NCBI GenBank assembly: GCA_964622775.1
Contig: CAZUSO010000062.1
Location: 1 to 16,864 of the forward strand
Length of the DNA: 16,864 nt
Source of the DNA: CAZUSO01 sp964622775
GTDB lineage: Bacteria; Bacteroidota; Bacteroidia; Chitinophagales; Chitinophagaceae
Reading direction: 5' to 3'
Under the pieces are notes generated by a model. It worked only from the letters and a program-made list of their open reading frames with translations, was not told where the DNA came from and did not search any database. Below, piece after piece: positions 7,533-15,248 of this stretch (positions are counted from its first letter, which is position 1; every line of letters begins with the position of its first letter). A program made the position numbers and the translations under genes.

Positions 7533-9029
7533 TCACATCTTGACTCCAATAGTAAGGGCTACCACATTATTTCCGAAATTCATATCAGCAAGGCCGGTAG
7601 GCACACCGGAAACCAATCCCGGGTAGGCGTACTCTGCAACTTTGTATACGCTGTGCATATAACCCGCGTCCACAAAGAATCCACCAAACCGCATGCCGGC
7701 TCCGATACTGAAATCCACCCGGCTGCCTCCGAAGATTCCGGCATCTTTGAACGGACTGGTATGATAAGCAAAGCCTACCCTGCCCATAAACTGTTCAAGA
7801 CGACCCTCTGCGCCGAGACGCAGTACATGACCCAGGGTGTAAGTTTGCTTTATGGCATCGTTTACCAATGCTGCATAATCCGGGTAAGAACTCATGTGAT
7901 AACGCATGGCATTATACCCGACAACTTCATAGTCGGCATTAATGATACCATGATGACCGAGCATGGCAGTAGCACTCAGTACGCCACGCCAGGGCGTGCG
8001 CAGGCCGTAATTGAACTGGTAAATTGTTCCGGGATCGACATAAGTTTCCGGGTTGGTGTTAGGCTCACCAATATTCGATTTGTAATTTTCCGTATTGGAT
8101 TGCAAAATATAAGTACTGGTATCGCCGAAACTCGACCAGGTTGGAGTATGAAAGGCAAGGCCAAGCCGGAAAAAGTCATTCACCACATAAATAGCGCCTA
8201 ATTTCACATTAATACCCATGCCTCCTGTTGAGGAATTTTCATAATAATCCAGGTAAGAAAAATTATTATCATCATTTCCCGACATGTCATCTTCCGAATA
8301 GCGCATGGAACGCCGGTAGGTGAAATCCTGCAGGCCTATGCCGAGACCCAGCAAGATTTTCTCCTTATAATTTCCACCTAAGCTCAGATTATATTCTCCA
8401 ACACCTCCTTCGGTCTTATAGGTTTTAGCCTGCATCAGTCCATCCTGGTAAGGCACAATAGAGTAGAAATTATCATCCAGCAAATAACCTTCGTACCCCA
8501 GGAAACCCCCGGGCGGCGAAACATTTACGCCGACACCGTAACCCACAGCGCTGGCTGAGAAAATCTCCGCAATGGAGCTTTGATCGTTATAACCTGAATA
8601 GCTTATCCGTTGATTAAAATCTGCCAGCCGGTTGTAACCTATTCCTACTGAAAAGGATTTCCAATTGCTGCCGGAATAGCGTTTTCCGGTAGCCGCTTTT
8701 GTAAATACAAGCCCGAAATTGCCCACGTTGATTTTCGTTTCATTATCGCCTGTCGCATTATTCAGATAGGTGGTATTAACGTTATTAAAACGGAGGGTCG
8801 GTGTAAACGTAACTTCTGAACTGCGATAAACGCCAATACCGGCAGGGTTGAGGGACAGCGTGGAAAAATCGCCACCCATAGCGCCGCCGGATCCGCCCAA
8901 GCCTATAGACAAGGCTGTAGCGCCGCCGGACAATTGCCCATAACGCAATGCGTCAATTTCATTTTGTGCCAATGCCGGATACGCAAAACAGAGCGCAGCC
9001 GAAAATAATAACAGCGATAGCTTTTTCAT
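7533..9029 (-). CDS. Outer membrane protein, OmpP1/FadL-like transporter
   Basis: The product has about 498 residues when started at the ATG at 9029, which opens a clear signal peptide (MKKLSLLLFSAALCFAYPALAQ). The frame stays open to 9146, but the promoter element at 9061-9068 would then lie inside the gene, and the extra 39 residues do not look like protein sorted to the outer membrane. The mature N-terminus has Gly-rich GGATALSIGLGGSGGAMGG and LSLNPAGIGVYRSSEVTFTP. The NPAGIG block is the pattern of the OmpP1/FadL/TodX family as it occurs in Bacteroidetes. Many amphipathic Gly/Tyr strands follow, to the end NVVALTIGVKM. FadL proteins carry hydrophobic compounds across the outer membrane; the substrate here is unknown. 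Confidence 0.82.
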   Translation of the reverse strand: MKKLSLLLFSAALCFAYPALAQNEIDALRYGQLSGGATALSIGLGGSGGAMGGDFSTLSLNPAGIGVYRSSEVTFTPTLRFNNVNTTYLNNATGDNETKINVGNFGLVFTKAATGKRYSGSNWKSFSVGIGYNRLADFNQRISYSGYNDQSSIAEIFSASAVGYGVGVNVSPPGGFLGYEGYLLDDNFYSIVPYQDGLMQAKTYKTEGGVGEYNLSLGGNYKEKILLGLGIGLQDFTYRRSMRYSEDDMSGNDDNNFSYLDYYENSSTGGMGINVKLGAIYVVNDFFRLGLAFHTPTWSSFGDTSTYILQSNTENYKSNIGEPNTNPETYVDPGTIYQFNYGLRTPWRGVLSATAMLGHHGIINADYEVVGYNAMRYHMSSYPDYAALVNDAIKQTYTLGHVLRLGAEGRLEQFMGRVGFAYHTSPFKDAGIFGGSRVDFSIGAGMRFGGFFVDAGYMHSVYKVAEYAYPGLVSGVPTGLADMNFGNNVVALTIGVKM

Positions 9030-9060
9030 TTCAATTAATTTAAGAGGGAAAAAGTATAGA

Positions 9061-9068
9061 CAAAGGTA
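9061..9068 (-). promoter_or_regulatory. Bacteroidetes-type -7 element of the FadL-like gene
   Basis: The minus strand reads TACCTTTG, an exact TAnnTTTG match, 31 bases before the ATG at 9029. It supports the start at 9029 and rules against the longer frame. Confidence 0.6.
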
Positions 9069-9163
9069 ACGGCTATATTGTTTAATAGCGTATGATAAAA
9101 AGTTTTGGCATTCCCGGCAGCATGATATAAACTTAAACAAAAGCATTGACCGATAAGATCATT

Positions 9164-9199
9164 AAAAAAGAAAACAGAATGCCGGATTGCCCTGTTTTC
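9164..9199 (-). terminator. Intrinsic terminator on the minus strand
   Basis: On the minus strand GAAAACAG (9199-9192) pairs perfectly with CTGTTTTC (9177-9170) around a 14-base loop. The stem is followed directly by TTTTTT (9169-9164). This is a textbook rho-independent terminator shape, though the stem is only moderately GC-rich. It closes any minus-strand transcript before the FadL-gene promoter. Confidence 0.65.
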
Positions 9200-9200
9200 C

Positions 9201-9229
9201 AAATAAAGAAAAGCTCCCTTTCGAGAGCT
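9201..9229 (-). terminator. Second intrinsic terminator with GAAA tetraloop
   Basis: On the minus strand AGCTCTC (9229-9223) pairs with GGGAGCT (9218-9212), including one G-U pair, around a GAAA tetraloop, and is followed by TTTCTTTATTT. It lies immediately upstream of the terminator at 9199-9164, giving a tandem pair for minus-strand transcripts. Confidence 0.6.
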
Positions 9230-9279
9230 AATTTTCATCATAACAAACATTTATTTAAAAAAATAATTGTATGGACTTC

Positions 9280-9330
9280 TTATTTGTGTAGCCTTAACCA
9301 TTCGTAAACAAAGCCACTTAAAATCCTCAT
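9280..9330 (-). CDS. Possible 16-residue peptide (MRILSGFVYEWLRLHK)
   Basis: A short ATG-to-TAA frame inside the candidate transcript encodes MRILSGFVYEWLRLHK. It sits about 30 bases from the proposed transcript start and about 50 bases before the first terminator. No ribosome-binding site is evident, which is common in Bacteroidetes. A frame this short can occur by chance, and I do not recognise it. Confidence 0.2.
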   Translation of the reverse strand: MRILSGFVYEWLRLHK

Positions 9331-9456
9331 AAACCCGGTTTAAAAATTTGTCGGGTAAATTGGGTCATAAATGTAGTAATTTTTTGTAAACATAAAAACA
9401 ATATGCCTGAAATTTTTTAATATTCTTACAGCTACTCCATTAACGAACCTGAATAT

Positions 9457-9490
9457 ATAGCGCTATGCCATGACATCACAATTGTGTCAT
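9457..9490. promoter_or_regulatory. Pair of palindromes, possible operator
   Basis: ATAGCGCTAT (9457-9466) is a perfect 10-base palindrome. Three bases later, 9470-9490 (starting ATGACATCACAATTGTG) centres on the perfect palindrome CACAATTGTG, with outer ATGA/TCAT arms and a three-base bulge on one side. Both are typical sizes for dimeric regulator sites. They lie upstream of the candidate transcript on the minus strand. Confidence 0.3.
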
Positions 9491-9613
9491 ACGATGGAAA
9501 GGAAGATTGAATGAGGATTGACAGGAGTACCCGTTACATTCCTGCATAAAACGTTGAAAAAGAAATACGCAATTCGGTATGATCCAATTTTAGACGCTCT
9601 TATAATATTTTTA

Positions 9614-10465
9614 TTATCGAAAAGACAGATCCTGAGTGGCCAGCAGCTTATTCAGGATTTCCATTCTGATTGTAGCCCAATCTTTCGTAGTATCACTGGT
9701 TGAAAAATTCATGGCAAAGAAATAAGGATGCGGGATATTATCAATCTGATGAGTTTCTACATTTTTCAACTGATGAATGGATTCTACAAAACCAATAACC
9801 CAAATCACATCCGGCTTTCCGGGAACTTTTCCCCAACCGGTTTTATAAAACAACCTGTATTCGGGCTTTTCTATCTGCAGCATCATGTGTTGTACGATCC
9901 GCTGGGATCTTTCGCTAAATCCCGGTAGTTCGGCAAAGTAAAGGCGCTTGAGAAAGCCCACCTGTTCATCCGCAGATATCTGCAAAGTATCGTTCAGCCA
10001 AAAGCTATCTACCACCTGCCCGGTCTGCATATTGCCATACTTCAGCGTATCAATATAATAACGCATTTTTTCCATCCCGATCAAACGCGCTAATTCCTGA
10101 TAATAAGGTACCGCGCTGTATTTAAAGGCCTGCGTCATCGTCAAATCCTGATTCCAGTTTTCATTCCAGCGCTTTACTCCATCCCATTTTATCAGGAACT
10201 GTTCATTGGTAGCGATGCCGGTTTCAAGTCCAATCAGGGAATTAAGAATTTTAAAAGTAGAAGCCGGCGTAACTCTCGCGGCACCACCATCTTTATTATA
10301 GTAGTGGGCGATTTCCTTATTGTTATCATAGATCTCGTAACAACCTTCCACACCATATTCATCAAAGATATGCTTCCATTCTTCATGCTCTTTTATGCGC
10401 ACATTCATGCAACTGCTCAATCCTGTCAGTAAAAAAATGCCCAGCCAAAAAAAATGCTTACTCAT
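9614..10465 (-). CDS. Class D (OXA-type) beta-lactamase, lipoprotein
   Basis: The product has 283 residues. It begins with a lipoprotein signal ending LSSC (Cys19), so it should be anchored to a membrane facing the periplasm. All the class D serine beta-lactamase motifs are present in order and at normal spacing: S69-T-F-K72 (active-site Ser and the Lys that is carbamylated), S117-A-V119, Y143-G-N145, the Trp of SFWLNDTLQIS (W156) that stabilises the carbamylated Lys, and K208-T-G-W-G212. This predicts an active enzyme that opens beta-lactams by serine acylation. BlaR1-type sensor domains share the fold, but there are no membrane segments or protease domain here. The gene is last in a probable three-gene operon, 39 bases after the OmpA gene. 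Spectrum and expression cannot be judged from sequence. Confidence 0.9.
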   Translation of the reverse strand: MSKHFFWLGIFLLTGLSSCMNVRIKEHEEWKHIFDEYGVEGCYEIYDNNKEIAHYYNKDGGAARVTPASTFKILNSLIGLETGIATNEQFLIKWDGVKRWNENWNQDLTMTQAFKYSAVPYYQELARLIGMEKMRYYIDTLKYGNMQTGQVVDSFWLNDTLQISADEQVGFLKRLYFAELPGFSERSQRIVQHMMLQIEKPEYRLFYKTGWGKVPGKPDVIWVIGFVESIHQLKNVETHQIDNIPHPYFFAMNFSTSDTTKDWATIRMEILNKLLATQDLSFR

Positions 10466-10504
10466 TAAAATTGATATTTACGTTCGGGGATAAAATTACA
10501 ACTT

Positions 10505-11356
10505 TTACTTTTCCAGTATCCGGATCTCCACACGGCGGTTGGTAATGCGATCCTGCTCCGTCATTTCTACGGGAATAAGCGGCTTCGTATGTCCAAGGCC
10601 TTTATAACGCAACCGCTCCGGAGCGATCCCGTTTTTTACTAAATAATCCCTTACAAACTTTGCGCGCTGAAAGGACAAATCAAGATTACCGGTTTCGATA
10701 TCCGTTGCATCAGGATAGCCTGTAACGCAACAAATATGGCCTTCTATCTGAATTTTGAGTGTCGGGTTTTCACGCATTATCTCTAACAATTCCTGCAAGG
10801 AAGGTATTGACTCCGACAATACCTGATGCATAGATTCATAAAAATTGATGTTTTGCAGTACGATAGTTTCCTGCTCCTTTACCAATGCAAGATCAATCGT
10901 TGGTTCCGGCTTCACCGGCTCTTGCTGCGAAACAGGATTCGCCGGTATGGCTTTCGGTTTTCGCCTTTTGACCAGGATCTCCGTACGGCGGTTGAAAGGA
11001 TTGCCATGCTCGCCTTTCCGCATTTCCTCCCGTTGTCCCATGCCCATAGTGGTCAATATCCAGCGGGAATCAATATGCTTTTCCTGTAAGTATTCCCTTA
11101 TCGAAGCAGCACGTTTTTCCGACAGTTGTTGATTAGGAGGTTCCGTACCGAGATAGTCGGCGTATCCGTAAATCAATATGCCACGTGGCTGTTGATGTAA
11201 GGAATTGGCAAGGCTATCCAGCATGCCGTAGCCTTCCTTATGCGGATGAAAAGAACCGATGTCAAAGTAAATTCTTAGGGTGTCAAATCCATACTGGGCA
11301 TGTATGATTCCGTGCAGACACAAGCTACTAATCAAAAGGACAAGGATACGCATCAT
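10505..11356 (-). CDS. Exported protein with two OmpA-like domains
   Basis: The 283 residues comprise a signal peptide (cleavage near HA-Q, residue 20), a first OmpA-like domain at about 25-130 (GYADYLGTE, QQLSEKRAASIREYL, NPFNRRTEILV), a Pro-rich linker (131-155), and a second OmpA-like domain at about 160-282 (IEGHICCVTGYPDATD, LSFQRAKFVRDYL, YKGLGHTKPL, NRRVEIRI). OmpA-like domains bind peptidoglycan. The usual order is a barrel or lipid anchor plus one domain, so two domains with neither is less common. The second domain has Cys-Cys (209-210) where other OmpA domains have Thr-Asp, a variant I recall from Bacteroidetes. The gene is 27 bases after the E1 gene and 39 before the beta-lactamase, on the same strand. 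A role in cell-wall attachment or sensing is inferred. Confidence 0.85.
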   Translation of the reverse strand: MMRILVLLISSLCLHGIIHAQYGFDTLRIYFDIGSFHPHKEGYGMLDSLANSLHQQPRGILIYGYADYLGTEPPNQQLSEKRAASIREYLQEKHIDSRWILTTMGMGQREEMRKGEHGNPFNRRTEILVKRRKPKAIPANPVSQQEPVKPEPTIDLALVKEQETIVLQNINFYESMHQVLSESIPSLQELLEIMRENPTLKIQIEGHICCVTGYPDATDIETGNLDLSFQRAKFVRDYLVKNGIAPERLRYKGLGHTKPLIPVEMTEQDRITNRRVEIRILEK

Positions 11357-11383
11357 AGGCAGTGTTTGAGCAGCAAGCTGCGA

Positions 11384-13366
11384 TTAATAAGCCAGCAACC
11401 GGTCAAAGGTATCTTTCAGTCTTTTCTTTGCGAGAAAATTCTGCTCCAGCTCTATAGCAAAAGGCACCGGGGTATCCAGGCTGGCACAGCGCATCACCGG
11501 CGCATCTAAGTATTCAAAACAATGCTCTCCGATCCATGCAGCCAGTTCGCCGCCAATGCCGCCAATCAGCGTATCTTCATGCAACAATAATACCTTACCC
11601 GTTCTTTTTACCGCATCCCGAATCGTATCGTAATCCAATGGCAACAAGGTACGTAAATCCACAATGTGAATGCTGTGCTGCGGGTATTGCTCAGCAAAAT
11701 CCATAGCCCAGTGCACTCCGCTTCCATAGGTGATTATGCTGATGGCTTCTCCTTCCTGCACCACCTTTGCCTTCCCGATTTCAACGGTGTAATAATCGTC
11801 CGGAACCTGCCCGCTCACACCACGGTACAATGCCTTATGCTCAAAAAACATCACAGGATTGGGATCTTCAAAAGCAGCTAACAATAATCCCTTAGCATCT
11901 GCCGGCGAAGAGGGATAAACCACTTTCAGACCGGGAGTATGCACAAACCAAGCTTCATTGCTTTGAGAATGAAAAGGCCCGGCCCCCACTCCTCCGCCAG
12001 TCGGCATACGCACCACTACGTCCGCACACTGACCCCAACGGTAATGGATTTTTGCCAGGTTATTGATAATCTGATTAAAACCTACAGTAGCAAAATCGGC
12101 AAACTGCATTTCCATCATAGCCTTAAATCCTTTGATCGACAGACCCAGCGCCGCACCGACGATAGCACTTTCGCATAATGGCGTATTGCGTACTCGTTCT
12201 TTACCGAAGGTACTCACAAACCCTTCGGTAACTTTGAAGGCGCCGCCATATTCCGCTATATCCTGCCCCATCAAAATCAGGTTATCGTATCGTTGCATCG
12301 CTAAACGCATGCCATCGCTGATCGCCTGAATCATCTTCTTCTCTGAAGTGGTTCCTGTAGGTGTGGATGTGGAAACCATTGCCGGTGAAGGAGCAAATAA
12401 GTCCCGCATTTCTTCTTCCGTATCCGGCACTATGTCTTCCGCAGCAAACCCAATGGCGATTCCGGAATTAATCTCCTCCTGAATGGCATCGTGAATAGTG
12501 GTAATATTTTCCGGACTCAGTATTTTTTCCCCAAGCAGGAATTGCTCATAATTCTTTACCGGGTCCTTTTTCTCCCATTCTTCGAATAATGCCCGGGGTA
12601 CATATTTTGTCCCGCTGGCTTCTTCATGACCCCGCATCCTGAAGGTCATCGCCTCCACCAGGATGGGCTTTTGCTCCTTAATACAGTATTCACGTGCAGA
12701 CTGAATAGACTGATAGACTTCGAGGATATTGTTCCCGTCAATAGTAATTCCTTTCATGCCATATCCAGCCGCTTTATCAGCAAGTTGCTTGCAAACAAAC
12801 TGCTCGGAGACCGGTGTACTGAGTCCGTATCCGTTATTTTCAATCAGGAAAATAACCGGAAGACCCCATACTGCCGCGGTGTTCAGCGCCTCATGAAACT
12901 CCCCTTCGCTGGTGCCTCCGTCGCCGGAAAAAGCCAGCGCAACCTTATCTTCTTTCCGCAGCTTATGGGCAAGTGCAATACCATCGGCGATAGCTAATTG
13001 CGGGCCTAAGTGAGAAATCATTCCGCAGATATGGTGTTCCTTACTGCCGAAGTGAAAGGAGCGTTCCCGCCCTTTACTGTAGCCGGTCTTCTTACCCTGC
13101 CATTGCAAAAATAGCTTAGGAAAAGGCATCTGACGGCCGGTAAAAACACCCAGGTTCCGGTGCAGCGGCATGATGTATTCATCAGCATCCAATGCGAGCG
13201 TAGCACCAACGGCAATGGCTTCCTGACCAATGCCGCTGAACCATTTGCTGATCTTACCCTGGCGAAGCAGAATCAGCATCTTTTCTTCAATCATACGGGG
13301 CTTTACGATTTCTTTGTAAAGCATCAATAATAGATCATCCGACAAGTTTTTGCGGGAAAATTCCAT
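11384..13366 (-). CDS. 2-oxoacid dehydrogenase E1, fused alpha and beta subunits
   Basis: The E1 component decarboxylates a 2-oxoacid with thiamine diphosphate and passes the acyl group to lipoyl-E2. The 660 residues hold the full alpha subunit (about 1-320) joined to the full beta subunit (about 343-660). The alpha half has the thiamine diphosphate motif GDGGTSEGEFHEALN (148-162) ending at ENN (176-178), and the RMRGHEE loop (243-249). The beta half has GQDIAEYGGAFKVTEGF (367-383), PTGGGVGAGPFHSQSNEAWF and DLRTLLPLD. This is the fused form common in Bacteroidetes, most similar in pattern to branched-chain (2-oxoisovalerate) dehydrogenase E1. A pyruvate substrate is not excluded. E2 and E3 genes are absent from the window. 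The gene heads the operon with the OmpA and beta-lactamase genes. Confidence 0.93.
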   Translation of the reverse strand: MEFSRKNLSDDLLLMLYKEIVKPRMIEEKMLILLRQGKISKWFSGIGQEAIAVGATLALDADEYIMPLHRNLGVFTGRQMPFPKLFLQWQGKKTGYSKGRERSFHFGSKEHHICGMISHLGPQLAIADGIALAHKLRKEDKVALAFSGDGGTSEGEFHEALNTAAVWGLPVIFLIENNGYGLSTPVSEQFVCKQLADKAAGYGMKGITIDGNNILEVYQSIQSAREYCIKEQKPILVEAMTFRMRGHEEASGTKYVPRALFEEWEKKDPVKNYEQFLLGEKILSPENITTIHDAIQEEINSGIAIGFAAEDIVPDTEEEMRDLFAPSPAMVSTSTPTGTTSEKKMIQAISDGMRLAMQRYDNLILMGQDIAEYGGAFKVTEGFVSTFGKERVRNTPLCESAIVGAALGLSIKGFKAMMEMQFADFATVGFNQIINNLAKIHYRWGQCADVVVRMPTGGGVGAGPFHSQSNEAWFVHTPGLKVVYPSSPADAKGLLLAAFEDPNPVMFFEHKALYRGVSGQVPDDYYTVEIGKAKVVQEGEAISIITYGSGVHWAMDFAEQYPQHSIHIVDLRTLLPLDYDTIRDAVKRTGKVLLLHEDTLIGGIGGELAAWIGEHCFEYLDAPVMRCASLDTPVPFAIELEQNFLAKKRLKDTFDRLLAY

Positions 13367-13688
13367 AGTTCAAATTTTGATGCAGCAAAGGTAGATTTTT
13401 TATCGGGCGGAAAAGAGAAATAATAGGAATGAACGCGCATCGGATTACCACATTATAGTGCCATCGCATTTTTTCGTCAACTCAGGAAATTCTACATGAA
13501 GAAACATTTCTCTTTAGAAGTAAAACATCCGAAATTTTATCATGCACTATCCTTTTGAGAGATTGCTCCATAAGGAATCACTATCGCTGCTTTGGGTATC
13601 CGGCACAACACTGAAACCCGTTTTTTGTTAGTTAAAACAACAAGAAAGGATCAACACAACAGAAACGCCCGTCTCTAAGCTGAATCAG
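13367..13688. other. Intergenic region between aroE and the E1 operon (322 bases)
   Basis: Apart from the E1 promoter element (13386-13393) and a short palindrome AGCTGA-A-TCAGCT (13678-13690) that overlaps the aroE stop codon, I see nothing convincing. There is no intrinsic terminator with a T-tract after aroE and no supported open frame. Confidence 0.5.
13386..13393 (-). promoter_or_regulatory. Bacteroidetes-type -7 element of the E1 operon
   Basis: The minus strand reads TACCTTTG, an exact TAnnTTTG match, only 19 bases before the ATG at 13366. It implies a very short leader. It is the only good promoter candidate for the three-gene unit E1-OmpA-beta-lactamase, since the gaps inside the unit contain none. 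Confidence 0.55.
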
Positions 13689-14411
13689 CTATGCATTCCA
13701 GATACTCCATGCGGCCTCTGCCTGCAATATCAACATTTCCAGTCCGTTTTTTATTCTTGCGCCCCGCATTTTGGCATGGTGCAAAAAGCTTGTTTCCGCA
13801 GGATTATAAACTAAGTCATAGCACAGGTGTTCTTCGGAAAGACAGCTATACGGAATGTCCGGAGCGCTCTGAATATCAGGGAACATGCCAAGCGGAGTAG
13901 TGTTGATGATTAAGGTATGCCTTTCCATAAGCGCATCCGTCAATTCGGAATACAGGAACCCGCCGGGAATTTTATGCCGGGAAACGAAATGGCAACTGAA
14001 ATTCATTTGCTTTAAACCATAAGCTGCTGCCTTGGCCGCACCGCCGCTGCCTAATATCAGGGCGGCTTTATCCTTTTGATTCAGCAAAGGCTTCAGCGAC
14101 TGCATGAATCCGGCAACATCGGTATTATAGCCCCACAATCTGCCGCCATCAATTCGGATGGTGTTAACTGCTCCGACAGCAGCAGCTACAGGATCAAGGT
14201 CATCCAGATACGGAATAATTTCTTCTTTATACGGAATGGTTACATTCAACCCTTTCAGCGCAGGGTACCGTAATAATAATTCCGGAAACTGACGAATATC
14301 TTCCAAAAGAAAGGGCTGATAGCCGGCATCAATTTGCTCCCGCTCAAATTTCTTCGCAAAATATCCGGGTGAGAAACTGTGTTCCAGGGGATAACCGATT
14401 AGGCCAAACAT
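13689..14411 (-). CDS. aroE: Shikimate dehydrogenase AroE
   Basis: AroE reduces 3-dehydroshikimate to shikimate with NADPH in the chorismate pathway. From the ATG at 14411 the protein has 240 residues, a little short of the usual 270-290. It shows LIGYPLEHSFSP with the substrate-binding Ser pair (12, 14), LNVTIPYKE with the catalytic Lys62, GAVNT (80-84), YNTD with the catalytic Asp98, the NADP loop GSGGAAKA (121-128), NTTPLGM (170-176) and NGLEMLILQA (222-231). The frame stays open to 14468, but the family start MxxLIG and a GGAG four bases upstream favour 14411. It is last in the hydrolase-SDR-aroE unit, 28 bases after the SDR gene. Confidence 0.93.
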   Translation of the reverse strand: MFGLIGYPLEHSFSPGYFAKKFEREQIDAGYQPFLLEDIRQFPELLLRYPALKGLNVTIPYKEEIIPYLDDLDPVAAAVGAVNTIRIDGGRLWGYNTDVAGFMQSLKPLLNQKDKAALILGSGGAAKAAAYGLKQMNFSCHFVSRHKIPGGFLYSELTDALMERHTLIINTTPLGMFPDIQSAPDIPYSCLSEEHLCYDLVYNPAETSFLHHAKMRGARIKNGLEMLILQAEAAWSIWNA

Positions 14412-14439
14412 CTTCTCCGTTTTTCCTTTTAATATCAGC

Positions 14440-15225
14440 TTAAATACTGCCTGTTCGTCCGCCATCAACCGGAATACTGGCGCCGTTTACATAAGCAGCA
14501 GCCGGTGTGCACAGGAAAGCAGCCACGGCAGCTATCTCTTCCGGCTTACCAAAGCGGTTCATGGGAATTTCTTCCTGCATGGATGCCGCAATTTCTTCTT
14601 CTGATATACCGGATTTACCGGATTTATTTTGGATAATCCCTTCCAGGCGTGCCGTTGCGGTGGCGCCGGGTAAAATATTATTAACCGTTATCCCGAATTG
14701 TCCTAATTCATTAGCCATTGTTTTTGCCCAGGAAGCCACGGCGCCGCGTATCGTATTGCTTACACCCAGACCTTTAAGCGGTATTTTCACGGAAGTGGAA
14801 ACGATATTTACCATGCGTCCGTATCCACTTTGCTTCATCCCGGGCAATACCGCCTGAGCTAATAGCTGATTACAAATCAGATGCTGTTGAAATGCCTGTA
14901 AAAAGGCTTCCGGGTTAGCCTCCACAACAGGCCCTCCGGCCGGTCCGCCGCTATTATTAATCAGAATTTGCACCGGATTGCCGGATACATAGTCTTTCGC
15001 AACCTGCTCCACCCACCGGTAGTCTGAAAAATCAGCAACCAACCAGTCATGCTGTTGACCCTGGGTTGTATCCAACCGATCTGCCGCTGCTTTTAATGCG
15101 GTTTCATTACGGGCAATCAGCGTGCAGGAAGCGCCTAAATGCGACAGCTCCCGTGCAATGGCCAAACCGATTCCCTGTGTGCTGCCTCCGATTAATGCCC
15201 TTTTATCTTTCAATGATAAATCCAT
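14440..15225 (-). CDS. SDR-family oxidoreductase with altered active site
   Basis: From the ATG at 15225 the protein has 261 residues, normal for a classical short-chain dehydrogenase/reductase. The dinucleotide-binding GGSTQGIG (13-20), NNSGGP (90-95), the Ser region IVSTS (141-145), the LPG of VNNILPGATATARL and the C-terminal VNGASIPVDGG are all present. The catalytic YxxxK is not: the aligned stretch is GVSNTIRGA, giving Ser156 and Arg160. This fits the FabG-like subgroup that CDD describes as lacking a perfect catalytic tetrad (BKR-like SDR). The reaction is therefore uncertain, and a FabG name would be unsafe. The frame is open to 15405, but the extra 60 residues overlap the upstream hydrolase gene. 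The gene starts 23 bases after that gene and is followed by aroE. Confidence 0.88.
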   Translation of the reverse strand: MDLSLKDKRALIGGSTQGIGLAIARELSHLGASCTLIARNETALKAAADRLDTTQGQQHDWLVADFSDYRWVEQVAKDYVSGNPVQILINNSGGPAGGPVVEANPEAFLQAFQQHLICNQLLAQAVLPGMKQSGYGRMVNIVSTSVKIPLKGLGVSNTIRGAVASWAKTMANELGQFGITVNNILPGATATARLEGIIQNKSGKSGISEEEIAASMQEEIPMNRFGKPEEIAAVAAFLCTPAAAYVNGASIPVDGGRTGSI

Positions 15226-15248
15226 GATTTGTGTTTTAGCGGTTAAAT

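Larger units (their letters stand above)
9164..9362 (-). ncRNA. Candidate short transcript (small RNA or leader-peptide gene)
   Basis: A possible promoter (minus TACATTTA at 9375-9368, one mismatch from TAnnTTTG, with TTG at 9401-9399 and a 23-base spacer) would start a transcript near 9362. The two tandem terminators would end it at 9201 or 9164, giving an RNA of about 160-200 bases. Near its 5' end ACCCG and CGGGT can pair around an AT-rich loop. It includes a 16-codon frame (9330-9280). An alternative is that the stretch is simply the long 3' region of the beta-lactamase transcript. No known RNA family is recognised. Confidence 0.3.
9030..9613. other. Large intergenic region between beta-lactamase and FadL-like gene (584 bases)
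   Basis: This is the longest gap in the window. Reading the minus strand from the beta-lactamase stop, it holds an imperfect palindrome at 9470-9490, a perfect palindrome at 9457-9466, a possible promoter at 9368-9401, a 16-residue open frame at 9280-9330, two tandem intrinsic terminators (9229-9201 and 9199-9164), and the FadL-gene promoter at 9061-9068. Longer open frames here do not look like real genes. Confidence 0.5.

Noticed and set aside
9035..9250. 71-codon minus-strand frame before the FadL-like gene
   Set aside because: It is the translation of the two terminator hairpins and the FadL-gene promoter region, so it is not a credible gene.
9518..9703. 61-codon plus-strand frame overlapping the beta-lactamase end
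   Set aside because: It runs antisense into a well-supported gene and has no family pattern.
13496..13558. 20-codon plus-strand frame between aroE and the E1 operon
   Set aside because: It is too short, has no promoter or family pattern, and is consistent with chance.
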